64,000 bases of DNA from Halobacterium sp. R2-5 (GTDB lineage: Archaea > Halobacteriota > Halobacteria > Halobacteriales > Halobacteriaceae): positions 1,488,001 to 1,552,000 of the forward strand of contig NZ_JAANTH010000001.1 of NCBI RefSeq assembly GCF_011734195.1, written 5' to 3'. The notes below the pieces were generated by a model. The model had not been told where the DNA came from and did no database searches. It saw only the letters and a list, made by a program, of their open reading frames with translations. The position numbers and the translations under genes were made by a program. Shown here piece by piece: positions 1-8,638 of this stretch (positions within the stretch are counted from its first letter, which is position 1; the number at the start of each line of letters is the position of its first letter).

Positions 1-1
1 C

Positions 2-247
2 GAACGTGACGGGGAAGTGGAAGAACCCGAACTCCCGGTGTCGGTCGGCGCCGCCGATGGCTCGGGAACGCTCGCGCGCTTCGAGGACGTGGCCGGCGAG
101 TGGCGCTGGCGGCTCCGCCACCGCAACGGCAACGTCATCGCCACCGGCGGCGAGGGGTACACTCGCAAGTACAACGCCAGGAAGGGGCTGCGCAGCGTCG
201 TAGCGAACGCACCCGGCGCGGACGTCGTCGACGAGTCGCTGGACTGA
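2..247 (+). CDS. DUF1508 (YegP-like) protein, 5'-truncated by window edge
   Basis: The reading frame is open to the left edge and ends at TGA 245-247, so only the C-terminal part is visible. The central segment (WRWRLRHRNGNVIATGGEG, then a YTRKYNARKG stretch) has the pattern of the DUF1508/YegP fold: a beta-hairpin with W-R-R, G-x-V/I-A and Y, then N-x-x-x-G before a conserved helix. Haloarchaeal members are usually small proteins with one or two such domains; no biochemical role is established. A GTG at 17 could be an internal start, but the frame continues upstream of it, so I treat the gene as partial. Confidence 0.7.
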   Translation, partial: ERDGEVEEPELPVSVGAADGSGTLARFEDVAGEWRWRLRHRNGNVIATGGEGYTRKYNARKGLRSVVANAPGADVVDESLD

Positions 248-338
248 CGAGAACCCGCGTTAAGCACCGCCTAGGTAGCGATTTTCGCCGCCTCGACCGC
301 CCGACGACGCCGCACGGCCGAGGCCAGCGGAACGCTCA

Positions 339-363
339 GTAACGACCGTTACGGAGTATATTA
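339..363 (+). promoter_or_regulatory. Inverted repeat plus TATA-like box upstream of the 59-aa gene
   Basis: GTAACG (339-344), a 2-nt spacer and CGTTAC (347-352) form a perfect inverted repeat directly before an AGTATATTAC stretch (355-364). The next start codon is at 397, 33-42 nt downstream of the TATA-like element. A repeat abutting a TATA box is a plausible operator position, but no regulator is assigned. Confidence 0.4.
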
Positions 364-396
364 CATTGGGGGGCCCGCCGTTTTCTACGCGCATCG

Positions 397-576
397 ATGA
401 GCTCGACTGCCGGACGCAGCCAGGGCGAACCGCCGATTACCGCGACCGTCGTCACCTACGAAGACCAGGAAGACGAGTGCACGCTCCACCCCGCGAACCC
501 CGACGAGCACGAGCGCACGACGGCGTGGATCTCGGCGAAGAGCGACTCGTACGTCCCGCTCTCGTCGTGTCGCTGA
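397..576 (+). CDS. Small haloarchaeal protein (DUF7511-like), 59 aa
   Basis: ATG 397 to TGA 574-576 encodes 59 residues. The core ITATVVTYED, then DECTLHP, then TTAWISAKSDSYVPL matches a small haloarchaeal-only family (DUF7511 type): a beta-strand pair, a D-E-C-T-L-x-P motif and a W-I-[ST]-A motif. Its function is unknown. The codons have strong third-position GC. The next gene is convergent, with its stop at 598-600, 21 bp away. A palindrome and TATA-like box lie 33-58 nt upstream. It may be a small DNA- or protein-binding factor, but nothing in the sequence shows this. Confidence 0.65.
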   Translation: MSSTAGRSQGEPPITATVVTYEDQEDECTLHPANPDEHERTTAWISAKSDSYVPLSSCR

Positions 577-597
577 CGCCGCACACGCCGACCGCAG

Positions 598-2778
598 TTA
601 CCGCTTCTCTTCTTCGGCGCCGGTAGCCACGCGGAACTCCGCGAGCCACTCCTCGATGTCGTCGGTCGTCGTTACGGGCGGTGAGCATGCGCGCCGACAG
701 ACGTAGGCGGCGGGCCCGTCCTCGGCATCCCGCGCCGCCCAGATCGGCGGCGCGTCCGCAATAGCGAGGTCGGCGAGCCACTCGTCCAACTCGGACTCCG
801 TGCGCGGCCGGACGGACAGCAGGCGATGCGGCAGGTAGGCGCCGCCGACCGTCGCGCGCCACGAGTCCGGGAGCCGCTCCGCGGCGGCCGTGACCTCCAG
901 CAGGCCGTGGACTCGGGTGTCTGCAGCGAGCGCGAGGGTCGCGTGACTCGTCGGCGTGTTCTCGACGCGACCGCCGTACCGGTCGAGCATCGCGGCCGCC
1001 GCGTCGCCGTACCCCGCCTCGGGGTCGAAGGCGTCCAGCGCGAGCAGCGTCTCCGCGGCGACGCCGACCGGCGACGGCGTCGGGCCGTCCGCGACGTCCT
1101 GCGAGCGCACGTCCACGTCCTCGACGGACTCCGGCGTCTGATAGAGCACGCCGGTCTCGGCGTCGTAGCACTCCGCGAGCAGCGCGTCCGCGAGGTCGAG
1201 CGCGAACCCGAGGTGCGCGCGGTCGCCGGTCGCCTCGTAGGTCGCGAGCGCGCCCGCCGCGAGGTACGCGTAGTCCTCGGCGTACCCCACGCCGGCGACG
1301 TCTCCCCCGATGACGCGCCGCGAGAGCCGCTCGCCGTCCCACAGCGTCTCCCGGACGTACTCGACGGCGTCGGCAGCGCGCTCGGCGTACTGCTCGCCGA
1401 GCGCGAGGCCGGCTTCCGCGTACGCCTCCGCCATCAGGCCGTTCCAGCCCGCGAGCACCTTCTCGTCGCGGGCGGGGCGTGGCCGGTCCTCGCGAGCGAC
1501 GCGTAGGCGCTGTTCGGCGGCCGCGAGCAGGTCGGCGATCTCGTCCTCGGAGCGGTCGAACTCCCCAGCGAGGTCGCTCGGGGTCGCGGAGACGGTGAGC
1601 ACGGTCTGTCCGTCCTCGAAATTGCCCGCGGCGTCGACGCCGTAGCGCGCGCAGAAGAGGTCCGCGAGCGCGTCGTCGGGCGCGTCGGCGGGCGCCTCGG
1701 TGGCGTACTCGCTCACGGCGTCCGCGACTTCCTCGGGCGTCCAGACGTAGAACGCGCCCTCCTCGTGCTCACCGTCCGGCTCCCCGGGCGACGGGCTGCG
1801 CGCGTCCAGCGTCGCGTAGAAGCCGCCCTCGGGGTGGCCGAGTTCGCGGTCGACGAACTCCAGGGTCTCCTCGACCACGTCGGCGTACCGCTGGTCGCCG
1901 AACAGGCGGTAGCCGTCGACGTAGAGCGCGGCGAGCGCCGCCTGGTCGTACAGCATCTTCTCGAAGTGCGGCACCGTCCAGTCGGCGTCCGTGCAGTAGC
2001 GGTGGAAGCCGCCGCCGAGGTGGTCGAACAGGCCGCCGTCGGCCATCGCGTCGAGCGCGTTGCGGGCCGCGCCGCCGTACCGCGTATCGGCCGCCTCTCT
2101 CCGGTGGTGCGCTCGCAGCAGCGCGTTCACGCGGCTCGCTTGCGGGAACTTCGGCGCGCGCCCGAACCCGCCGTGGTCCCGGTCGGCGGCGCGAACGAGC
2201 GCGTCCGCGGCGTCCAGCAGCGGGCTGTCGTCGCCGCCCTCGATAGGGTCGGGAACGGACTCCAGTTCGCCCCTGGCGGTGCTCATCCACTGGTCGGCCC
2301 GATCTTCGAGCTCCTCGCGGTTCTCCTGCCACTCCTCGGTGACGCGCTTCGTCAGCGGGAGGAACCCGGGCTGGTTGCGCTTGGCGTGCTTCGGGAAGTA
2401 CGTCCCGACGTAGAACGGCTTTTTCTCGGGCGTGAGGAACGCCGACAGCGGCCAGCCGCCGCCACCGCGGACGGCCTGACAGACGGTCATGTACAGCGAG
2501 TCGACGTCCGGGCGCTCCTCGCGGTCGACTTTGATGGGGACGAAGTGCTCGTTCAGGACTTCGGCGACCTCGGGGTCGGAGAAGGACTCCTCCTCCATGA
2601 CGTGACACCAGTGGCACGCCGAGTAGCCGACGGAGAGGAAGATCGGGACGTCGCGCTCGCGGGCGGCCTCGAACGCCTGTTCGTCCCACGGCTGCCAGTT
2701 CACGGGGTTGTCGGCGTGCTGGCGGAGGTACGGGCTCGCCGCCTCGTCGAGGCGGTTGCGGGCGGTGGGGTCGCTCAT
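598..2778 (-). CDS. Thioredoxin-like DUF255 / YyaL (SSP411) family protein
   Basis: 726 aa, a normal length for this family (about 600-750). The N-terminal thioredoxin-like domain carries NPVNWQPWDEQAFEAA and then CHWCHVMEEESF with its CxxC, both typical of DUF255. The rest is an (alpha/alpha)6-barrel-like region related to N-acylglucosamine 2-epimerases (for example HFEKMLYDQAALAALY). I start at ATG 2776-2778 (MSDPTARNRLDE), because the family conserves N-R-L-x-x-x-S-P-Y-L just after the N-terminus; the upstream in-frame extension has no family resemblance. It is a cytosolic protein of uncertain role. It stands divergent from purD and is probably monocistronic. Confidence 0.9.
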   Translation of the reverse strand: MSDPTARNRLDEAASPYLRQHADNPVNWQPWDEQAFEAARERDVPIFLSVGYSACHWCHVMEEESFSDPEVAEVLNEHFVPIKVDREERPDVDSLYMTVCQAVRGGGGWPLSAFLTPEKKPFYVGTYFPKHAKRNQPGFLPLTKRVTEEWQENREELEDRADQWMSTARGELESVPDPIEGGDDSPLLDAADALVRAADRDHGGFGRAPKFPQASRVNALLRAHHRREAADTRYGGAARNALDAMADGGLFDHLGGGFHRYCTDADWTVPHFEKMLYDQAALAALYVDGYRLFGDQRYADVVEETLEFVDRELGHPEGGFYATLDARSPSPGEPDGEHEEGAFYVWTPEEVADAVSEYATEAPADAPDDALADLFCARYGVDAAGNFEDGQTVLTVSATPSDLAGEFDRSEDEIADLLAAAEQRLRVAREDRPRPARDEKVLAGWNGLMAEAYAEAGLALGEQYAERAADAVEYVRETLWDGERLSRRVIGGDVAGVGYAEDYAYLAAGALATYEATGDRAHLGFALDLADALLAECYDAETGVLYQTPESVEDVDVRSQDVADGPTPSPVGVAAETLLALDAFDPEAGYGDAAAAMLDRYGGRVENTPTSHATLALAADTRVHGLLEVTAAAERLPDSWRATVGGAYLPHRLLSVRPRTESELDEWLADLAIADAPPIWAARDAEDGPAAYVCRRACSPPVTTTDDIEEWLAEFRVATGAEEEKR

Positions 2779-2878
2779 ACCGGACGGTCGGGCCGCCGGC
2801 GGGTAAAACCCACTCTCGCGGCGACCGCCCGACAGGGAATACACGAACGCGTACAACACCGCCGCCATAGAGGGGAAG

Positions 2879-2885
2879 ATTTACA
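2879..2885 (+). promoter_or_regulatory. TATA-like box of purD
   Basis: ATTTACA is centred 28 nt before the purD ATG (2910), the spacing expected for a leaderless haloarchaeal transcript that starts at or next to the start codon. No ribosome binding site is visible between them. Confidence 0.55.
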
Positions 2886-2909
2886 CTTGTTTGCTCACTC
2901 TCTGCGAGT

Positions 2910-4196
2910 ATGACAGAACGAGTCCTGCTGGTCGGCGGCGGCGGTCGCGAGCACGCCATCGCCGACGCGCTGGCCGGCGAGTGCGAACTGTACGCGGCCG
3001 CGGGCAACCGCAACCCGGGCGTCGCCGAGCTCGCCGACGAGTTCCGCGAGCTCGACACCGAGTCCCCGCAGGCGGTCGTCGCGTACGCCGAGGACGTGGA
3101 CGCGACGCTCGCCGTCGTCGGTCCGGAGGGACCGCTCGCCGCCGGCGTCGTGGACGCGCTCGACGACGAGGATGTCTACGCGTTCGGCCCGAAGCAGGCC
3201 GACGCCCGCATCGAGACGGACAAGACGTTCCAGCGGGAGTTCATGGCCGACCACGACATCCCGGGGCAGGCCGACTTCGAGACGTTCGACGACCCGGACG
3301 CAGCCGCCGACTACGTCGAGAGTGTGGACGGCGACGTCGCGGTCAAGCCCGCCGGACTGACGGGCGGGAAGGGCGTCCGCGTCACCGGCGACCAGGTGTC
3401 GAAGGCGGAGGCCGCCGACTACGTCCGGTCCTCGGAGCACGACGAGTGGGTCGTCGAGGAGCGCCTCGTCGGCGAGGAAGTCACGGTGCAGGCGTTCGTC
3501 GCGAACGGCGACGTCCGCCCGACGCCGGTCGCCCACGACCACGGCCGCGCGCTCGAAGGCGACGAGGGCGCGAACACGGGCGGGATGGGGAGCTACACGG
3601 GCCCGGACTGGACGCTCCCGTTCGTCACCGACGACGACTACGAGGCCTGCGTGGACACCCTCGAAGCGGTCGTGGACGCGCTCCCGTCCTATCGCGGCGT
3701 CCTCTACGGCCAGTTCATGCTCACGAGCGACGGCCCGAAGGTCGTGGAGTTCAACGCGCGCTTCGGCGACCCCGAGGCGCTGAACACGCTCCCGACGATG
3801 GAGACCCCGCTGCTGGACGTGCTCACGGCCGCCCGCGACGACGACCCGCTCCCGGACCCCGAGTTCGCGGACGTCGCGACCGTCTGCAAGTACGTCGTCC
3901 CCGAGGGCTACCCGACGGACCCCGAGGGCGGCACGCGCGTCACTATCGACGCCGCGGACCTCGACGACGCGAAGCTGTTCTACGCGAGCGTCGACGCCCG
4001 CGAGGACGGCATCTACACCACGACCTCGCGGTCGTACGCGGTCGTCGGGTTCGGCTCCTCGATTCCCGACGCCGAAGCGGAGGCCACCGAGGCGCTCGGC
4101 GACCTCCCCGAGGGCCTGCGCGTGCGCCGCGACATCGGCACGAAGCAGCTCCTGCAGGCGCGCATCGACCACATGAAGCAGGTCCGCGATTCGTAG
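2910..4196 (+). CDS. purD: Phosphoribosylamine--glycine ligase (GAR synthetase)
   Basis: 428 aa, full length. It catalyses ATP-dependent joining of glycine to 5-phosphoribosylamine, the second step of de novo purine synthesis, in the cytosol. The N-terminal VLLVGGGGREHAIADAL is the family signature. It is followed by an ATP-grasp domain with KTFQREFMADHDIP, VKPAGLTGGKGV, VVEERLVGEEVTVQAF, ANTGGMGSYTG and the metal-binding VVEFNARFGDPE. It is a single-gene unit, followed by a convergent membrane-protein gene whose stop starts at the next base (4197). Confidence 0.97.
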   Translation: MTERVLLVGGGGREHAIADALAGECELYAAAGNRNPGVAELADEFRELDTESPQAVVAYAEDVDATLAVVGPEGPLAAGVVDALDDEDVYAFGPKQADARIETDKTFQREFMADHDIPGQADFETFDDPDAAADYVESVDGDVAVKPAGLTGGKGVRVTGDQVSKAEAADYVRSSEHDEWVVEERLVGEEVTVQAFVANGDVRPTPVAHDHGRALEGDEGANTGGMGSYTGPDWTLPFVTDDDYEACVDTLEAVVDALPSYRGVLYGQFMLTSDGPKVVEFNARFGDPEALNTLPTMETPLLDVLTAARDDDPLPDPEFADVATVCKYVVPEGYPTDPEGGTRVTIDAADLDDAKLFYASVDAREDGIYTTTSRSYAVVGFGSSIPDAEAEATEALGDLPEGLRVRRDIGTKQLLQARIDHMKQVRDS

Positions 4197-4814
4197 CTAT
4201 CGAAATCTGCGCCGCAGGAACGAGACGGCACCGCGCAGGTAGTCCGTTCCGAAGACGGCGAGCAGCAGGCCGCCCACGGTGTTGAACACGAGGTCGGTGA
4301 CGATGTCGTCGACGCCCCGTACGGCGAGCGGCGCCTCGACGCCGACGGCGCGGGCGAGCTCGCCGGACCCGAACTCCAGGAACTCCCAGAAGACGCCCGC
4401 CGCGAGCACGAACACGACGATGAACAGCCCGCGGAACGGCCCGTCGACGTCGATGTCCTCGGAGTGCTCCTCGAACGTCCGCAGGGCGACGTAACCGATG
4501 CCCGCGACGACCACCGCCGAGACCGTGTGCGTGACGCTGTCGTACCAGCCGAACCAGTCGTACGGGCCGAGCGACCCGACGGTGTGCAGGAAGATGGACA
4601 GCGTGATCCAGAGCGCGAGCGCCGGGTCCATGGAGTAGCCGTACTCGCGGCGCACGGCTGCGGGCAGCAGCGTCACCGCGAGGCCGACCGCGACCCCGAG
4701 CGCCAGCCCGAGCTGGAAGACCACGAGCGTGTAGACGAGCAGCGCGACCAGCACCGCCTGCATCGCGCGCACCGCGAGGCGCTTGCGGTTCTCGGGGAGG
4801 TCGAGGTCGGTCAC
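4197..4814 (-). CDS. Integral membrane protein, DUF2238/VanZ-like pattern
   Basis: 205 aa with about five membrane helices. Polar motifs lie between them: WYDSVTHTVSA, GVFWEFLEF and RGVDDIVTDLVFNTVGG. The H/E/D-D pattern with a final N-x-x-G resembles DUF2238/YjdF-like membrane proteins; function unknown. I choose GTG 4814, which overlaps the stop of the upstream gene by four bases (GTGA at 4811-4814) and indicates translational coupling. With its partner it forms a two-gene membrane unit. Confidence 0.7.
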   Translation of the reverse strand: MTDLDLPENRKRLAVRAMQAVLVALLVYTLVVFQLGLALGVAVGLAVTLLPAAVRREYGYSMDPALALWITLSIFLHTVGSLGPYDWFGWYDSVTHTVSAVVVAGIGYVALRTFEEHSEDIDVDGPFRGLFIVVFVLAAGVFWEFLEFGSGELARAVGVEAPLAVRGVDDIVTDLVFNTVGGLLLAVFGTDYLRGAVSFLRRRFR

Positions 4815-5389
4815 GTCTCGTTCACCGTCGGTTCCTCGTGGGTGCCGTCGGCGTCCGCTCGCTTGAAGTACAGTTCGAACGCGCCGCCGACCGCGAACGC
4901 GACGAGCGTGACGTAGGCGAAGTCCCACTGGAGGTCCGCCTGACTCACGATGTAGCTCGTGCCGAGCCACTGGTCGGCGTAGTACTGCAGGATGGTCCAC
5001 AGGCCCTGGAGGGCCATCGTCGTCAGTACGGCGAACGCGATGGAGAACCGTCGGCTCATCTCCACGTCCGTGTACGCGTCCAGTTCCGCGACTGTGACCA
5101 GCGCGACGGCGACGACGGCGACGTACGCGGTGAGATCTTGGTGGAGGCCGAGCGCCTGTCCGACTAACGCGGTCGCGCCGACAGCGAGCACCGGCCACGG
5201 GACGAGCAGCCGCCAGTCCCGGAGCGCGAGCGCGGGTAGCGCGGCGACGGCGACGAACCCGGCTGCGAGGACGAACCAGACGTAGCGACCGGTGACGAGG
5301 CTCCGGACCGCGGTGAGCGCGACTACGCTGAGCAGCACCCACCCCGCGACGGCGTTCGTTCGCTCGCTGGCTTCGCGAAGTACCGACAC
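4811..5389 (-). CDS. Integral membrane protein, six predicted helices
   Basis: 192 aa from GTG 5389; a TTG at 5407 is an alternative start. GTG is preferred because a TTTTA element near 5412-5416 lies about 26 nt upstream, as in leaderless genes. Six hydrophobic segments are separated by short acidic loops, and the C-terminus is charged (FELYFKRADADGTHEEP). I do not recognise the family. It is coupled by a 4-nt overlap to a DUF2238-like membrane protein and the two probably act together. Confidence 0.6.
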   Translation of the reverse strand: MSVLREASERTNAVAGWVLLSVVALTAVRSLVTGRYVWFVLAAGFVAVAALPALALRDWRLLVPWPVLAVGATALVGQALGLHQDLTAYVAVVAVALVTVAELDAYTDVEMSRRFSIAFAVLTTMALQGLWTILQYYADQWLGTSYIVSQADLQWDFAYVTLVAFAVGGAFELYFKRADADGTHEEPTVNET

Positions 5390-5493
5390 ATCTCCGCTTG
5401 GACGCAATCGGGTAAAACTATGGTGTGAGTACCCGGCAGAACAGCCTCCTTACTCGCGGTAAGCCGCGGTTTCAGTCGAGTCGAGCCGGCGAG

Positions 5494-5832
5494 TCAGTCC
5501 TGCCAGCGGCGCGCGAGGTACCCCACGGCCGAGGCCGCGACGGCGGCGGCCGCAAGCCTGACGAAGCGACCGTTCGAGTCGTCGTCGCTCGGCGACTCGG
5601 TCCGCGTGCGGCGGCCGGACGTGTCGTCGACTGTCGTCGCGTCACCTCCCCCGGAGCCGGTGCCGTTCGGTCCGAGCCGCCGCACGAGGTACGCGGCACC
5701 GAGTAGGACCGCGGCAGCGAGCAGGCGACCCCACGGCCCGCCGCTCGGTCCGCGACCCGGATGAGCGGTCGTGGAGGGGTCGTCCGGCAGCGTTCTCTGC
5801 GACGGCCGCGACCCCGTGGGGAGAACGTCCAT
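5494..5832 (-). CDS. Small membrane protein with two helices, unknown
   Basis: 112 aa from ATG 5832. A disordered N-terminus rich in Pro, Ser and Gly precedes one helix (GRLLAAAVLLGAAYLVRRLG), then a polar G/S/T/D linker, then a second helix (FVRLAAAAVAASAVGYLARR). It was recognised by composition only. Both helices end in positive residues, suggesting both termini are cytoplasmic. No close family is recognised; short two-helix proteins of this sort are common and poorly characterised in haloarchaea. Confidence 0.5.
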   Translation of the reverse strand: MDVLPTGSRPSQRTLPDDPSTTAHPGRGPSGGPWGRLLAAAVLLGAAYLVRRLGPNGTGSGGGDATTVDDTSGRRTRTESPSDDDSNGRFVRLAAAAVAASAVGYLARRWQD

Positions 5833-5987
5833 ATCGACGGGAGGACCTCCGCTCGCATTGTTATTGTGTGCGCTTCGCCGGACAAAGTGTACGTTACGGG
5901 ACGGCTCGAGCGCGGAGCGGAACACCGCTTGGACGGCTTGACTGTGCAGGGTGACCGCGTATTCCGGCCGGCGGTGTAGGTAGCTCA

Positions 5988-6509
5988 ATGGCAGCTCCCG
6001 AACTGCGCGCGACGAGCGACGAGCGCGAGGCGAGTACGGGCGTCCGCGACGTCCTGCAGTGGGCGAAGAACGGCGCCGTCGGCGGCGGGATAGCGACGCT
6101 CGTGATGTCGGCGTACCGGCTGCCGGTCGCGGACTCGCTGCCGCCGACCGCGGAGTTCTGGGCGGAGTACGTCTCCGGCGGCGAGCCCGATGACCACCCC
6201 GTCGCGGCGCTGTTGCTCCACCTCGTCTACGGCGCGGGCGGCGGTGCGGCGTTCGCCGTGCTGTTCGAGCGATTCCGCGACGACGCCGGGTCAGACAGCA
6301 AACTGGAAGCGGGCGGCGTCGTTCTCGGGGCGCTGTACGGACTCGTGCTCTCCGCGGTCGGCGAGCGCGTGATGCTCGGGTGGCTGCTCGACACGGACCT
6401 CGACGCCACCGAGTCGCTGGTGTTCCACGTCAGCCACCTCGTCTACGGGCTCTCACTGGGGTCGTGGCTGGCCGCCGAGGCGACGCCCGACGGCGCGGGT
6501 GGCGACTGA
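5988..6509 (+). CDS. Haloarchaeal integral membrane protein
   Basis: 173 aa with four hydrophobic segments. After a soluble N-terminus there is AVGGGIATLVMSAYRLPVA, then PVAALLLHLVYGAGGGAAFAV, then GGVVLGALYGLVLSAVGERVML, then FHVSHLVYGLSLGSWLA. The repeated H-L-V-Y-G motif in helices 2 and 4 suggests an internal duplication. The Gly-rich small-residue helices resemble other uncharacterised haloarchaeal membrane proteins (DUF1440/DUF6789 type). A lone gene next to a convergent 88-aa gene. Function is not assigned. Confidence 0.65.
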   Translation: MAAPELRATSDEREASTGVRDVLQWAKNGAVGGGIATLVMSAYRLPVADSLPPTAEFWAEYVSGGEPDDHPVAALLLHLVYGAGGGAAFAVLFERFRDDAGSDSKLEAGGVVLGALYGLVLSAVGERVMLGWLLDTDLDATESLVFHVSHLVYGLSLGSWLAAEATPDGAGGD

Positions 6510-6510
6510 G

Positions 6511-6777
6511 TCACTCGGCGATCTTCTCGACGATCTCGTCGGCCTGCTCGCGCGCTTTCTCCTCGCCGACGTGCTTGTCGACGAGCACGGACTGGACTTC
6601 CCAGTCGCCGTCCTCGCGTTCCCCCATCCGCACCTCGCTGCCCTCGGAGACGGAGTCGGAGACCTCGTCCGCCCAGTCGGGCGTCCGAATCGTCTCGAAC
6701 TGGTCCGGGTCGCGGTACCGCACGTGGACGTAGTCGTCCTCGGTCTCGACGGACTCGGGTTCCGGAGTGTTCGGCAT
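6511..6777 (-). CDS. Conserved small acidic haloarchaeal protein
   Basis: 88 aa from ATG 6777. It is strongly acidic with no hydrophobic segment. Its features are YVHVRYRDPDQFETIRTPDWA, a GSEVRMGEREDGDWEVQSVL strand pair and an amphipathic C-terminal helix (KAREQADEIVEKIAE). The pattern suggests a small beta-sheet with a terminal helix. I know similar haloarchaeal hypothetical proteins but no function. The stop is convergent with the upstream membrane protein gene, one base apart. Confidence 0.65.
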   Translation of the reverse strand: MPNTPEPESVETEDDYVHVRYRDPDQFETIRTPDWADEVSDSVSEGSEVRMGEREDGDWEVQSVLVDKHVGEEKAREQADEIVEKIAE

Positions 6778-6924
6778 GTGGTATCGTTCGACGACCGAGC
6801 GGAAAAGTCGACGGGCCGCCGGAACCGGCCGCCGCAGGGCAGTCTGCGCCGGGGTCGCCGCGAGTGCGCGGAGGCGTGCCGCGACGTGAGCTAACGGCGC
6901 GAGACTCCTCGCGCAGAGCGACCC

Positions 6925-7461
6925 CTACTGCCGCTCGGGCGGCAGGTCGTCGAATCGCTCGCCGAGCGTCGGCACGCGGTCGGCGGACTCGATGACGGAG
7001 AACTCACCGCTGGACTCGAGCACGACAGCGTCGACCTCGCTCGTGTCCGCGAACCCCTTCTTGCGGACGGCCGCGTGGATTTCGGACTTCGTCACGCGCT
7101 CGCTGCGGAGCTCGCCTTCGACGAAGTCGTCCTGGAAGTACACCAGTGCCGGGGGGTTAGTTACGCCGCGCTGGACGCCCGGCCACCGAACCTGCACCCA
7201 CGTGACGATGTACTGGAGGGCGATGAGCAGCGCGAACGCCGCGAGCGCCTCCGCGAGCGCGACCCGTCGCGCCGTGAGCGCGCGGCCGAACACGGAGCCG
7301 ATAGCGACGGTGACGATGAAGTCGAACGCGTTCATGTCCGAGAGCGTCCGGCTCCCGGACAGACGGAGGAACGTGATGAGCGCGACGTACATCGCGACGC
7401 CGACGACGACGATGCGAACGATAGGCGTCGAACCGCCGAAGTAGAAGGTTGGGCTACTCAT
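6925..7461 (-). CDS. DUF421 (YetF) family membrane protein
   Basis: 178 aa. Three N-terminal helices are followed by a cytoplasmic alpha/beta domain. Hallmarks of DUF421/YetF are RLSGSRTLSDMNAFDFIVTVAIGS after helix 2, then NPPALVYFQDDF and ESEIHAAVRKKG-like text in the soluble domain (here KSEIHAAVRKKGFADTSEVDAVVLE). The molecular function is unknown; Bacillus relatives are spore membrane proteins. The start ATG 7459-7461 overlaps the 3' end of the channel gene by 8 nt, so the two are probably co-transcribed and translationally linked. Confidence 0.85.
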   Translation of the reverse strand: MSSPTFYFGGSTPIVRIVVVGVAMYVALITFLRLSGSRTLSDMNAFDFIVTVAIGSVFGRALTARRVALAEALAAFALLIALQYIVTWVQVRWPGVQRGVTNPPALVYFQDDFVEGELRSERVTKSEIHAAVRKKGFADTSEVDAVVLESSGEFSVIESADRVPTLGERFDDLPPERQ

Positions 7462-8455
7462 TGTTGACGGGGGGCCAGTACCAGGCGTCGGCGCGCACGG
7501 CGCCGAGGAGCGTCCGGCGGCGCTCGCCGAGGTCGTCGACGGCGGCCGCGAACTCCCCGTCGTCGACCGTGGGAATGCCCGCCCGGCGGAGTCGGTCGAG
7601 GTCCGGCGGCTTCGGCGCCTCCTCGGCCGGTTCGATGAACGCGTTGTCCAGCGTCTCGGTGTAGTTCTTCGCGGCGCTGCGGCCGCTCTCCACGAGCGCC
7701 TCGTTGAGCCGGTCGTCCTCCGGCACGCCGAATCGCAGCAGCGTCAGCGCCTCGTCGAAGACCGCGACCGCCATCGGCGAGGACTTCGACGCCTCGTCGC
7801 TGTGGTAGTAGTGCAGAATCGGGTACGCCTTGTGCTGGGCCGCGAGCGTGTCCAGGTCGGACGCCAGCGAGTTCACCGGGAGTTCGAGCGGGCGGAAGCC
7901 GTCGTCTCCCCACCCGGTCTCCACGACGTCCTCGCCGTCCTCCCCGAGTCCCGAGACGCTGCTGGCGAACGAACGCTTCTCGACGACTGCGCTGAGCACG
8001 GACAGCACGTACGAGACCGCCATCGTCACCGACAGCATCCCGGTGGCGGTGGTCAGCGACGCGGCGAACTCCCACAGCGCGGTCGACGGGTAGTAGTCGC
8101 CGTTCCCCATGGTGAACATCGAGTACGCGACGAAGTAGCTCCGGTTCGCCCACGTAACCGGGCTGTCGCCCCGGGAGTAGACGAGCGCGCTCTCGGCGCC
8201 GCCGAACACGAGCGTCCACCCGACCCAGATGAGTCCGACCCACACGACGAGCGTCAGCACGAGAATGAGCGGGCCGGCGAGGCTGAGCGACCGCGAATCC
8301 CCGTCACCGACCGTCCGGAGGGCGTGCCAGGCGGCCGTCGACAGCCGCGCGGACAGCGGGCCGGCGCCGCCGTCGACCCAGAGCGCGGTCCAGAGCATGT
8401 CCACGAGGGTGACGACGAGCACGACGACACCGACGACGAGGAACGCGAGATTCAT
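7454..8455 (-). CDS. Two-helix-type potassium channel family protein, atypical filter
   Basis: 333 aa. An N-terminal helix (residues 4-26), a second helix (60-84), a pore loop and a last helix (126-156) resemble Ion_trans_2 channels. The selectivity-filter position reads T115-M-G-N-G-D-Y, where canonical K+ channels have T-x-G-Y-G-D. A long acidic cytoplasmic domain (160-333) follows, with no recognisable RCK or CNBD motif. The gene overlaps a DUF421 gene by 8 nt. It is placed in the cytoplasmic membrane. Ion selectivity is uncertain because of the Tyr-to-Asn change in the filter. Confidence 0.75.
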   Translation of the reverse strand: MNLAFLVVGVVVLVVTLVDMLWTALWVDGGAGPLSARLSTAAWHALRTVGDGDSRSLSLAGPLILVLTLVVWVGLIWVGWTLVFGGAESALVYSRGDSPVTWANRSYFVAYSMFTMGNGDYYPSTALWEFAASLTTATGMLSVTMAVSYVLSVLSAVVEKRSFASSVSGLGEDGEDVVETGWGDDGFRPLELPVNSLASDLDTLAAQHKAYPILHYYHSDEASKSSPMAVAVFDEALTLLRFGVPEDDRLNEALVESGRSAAKNYTETLDNAFIEPAEEAPKPPDLDRLRRAGIPTVDDGEFAAAVDDLGERRRTLLGAVRADAWYWPPVNNE

Positions 8456-8638
8456 GGCTGTGACCGAGTACGCGGGCTCGCCGCAGTGGCGTCACGCGCC
8501 ACGCTCGACGCGTCAAGCAGCGCGAGCGGCGCCGAGAGCGACGCTATCGTGCGCTCGACGACTGGACAGTGAGTCGACATCTGCTGCGGACTACGACGCT
8601 TAGAGCAAAAAGCGCGAGACTGGCGACTGCAAGCCCGC

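Noticed and set aside
2779-2868. N-terminal extension of the DUF255 gene
   Set aside because: Thirty extra residues would place the conserved N-terminal motif unusually deep; ATG 2778 fits the family start.
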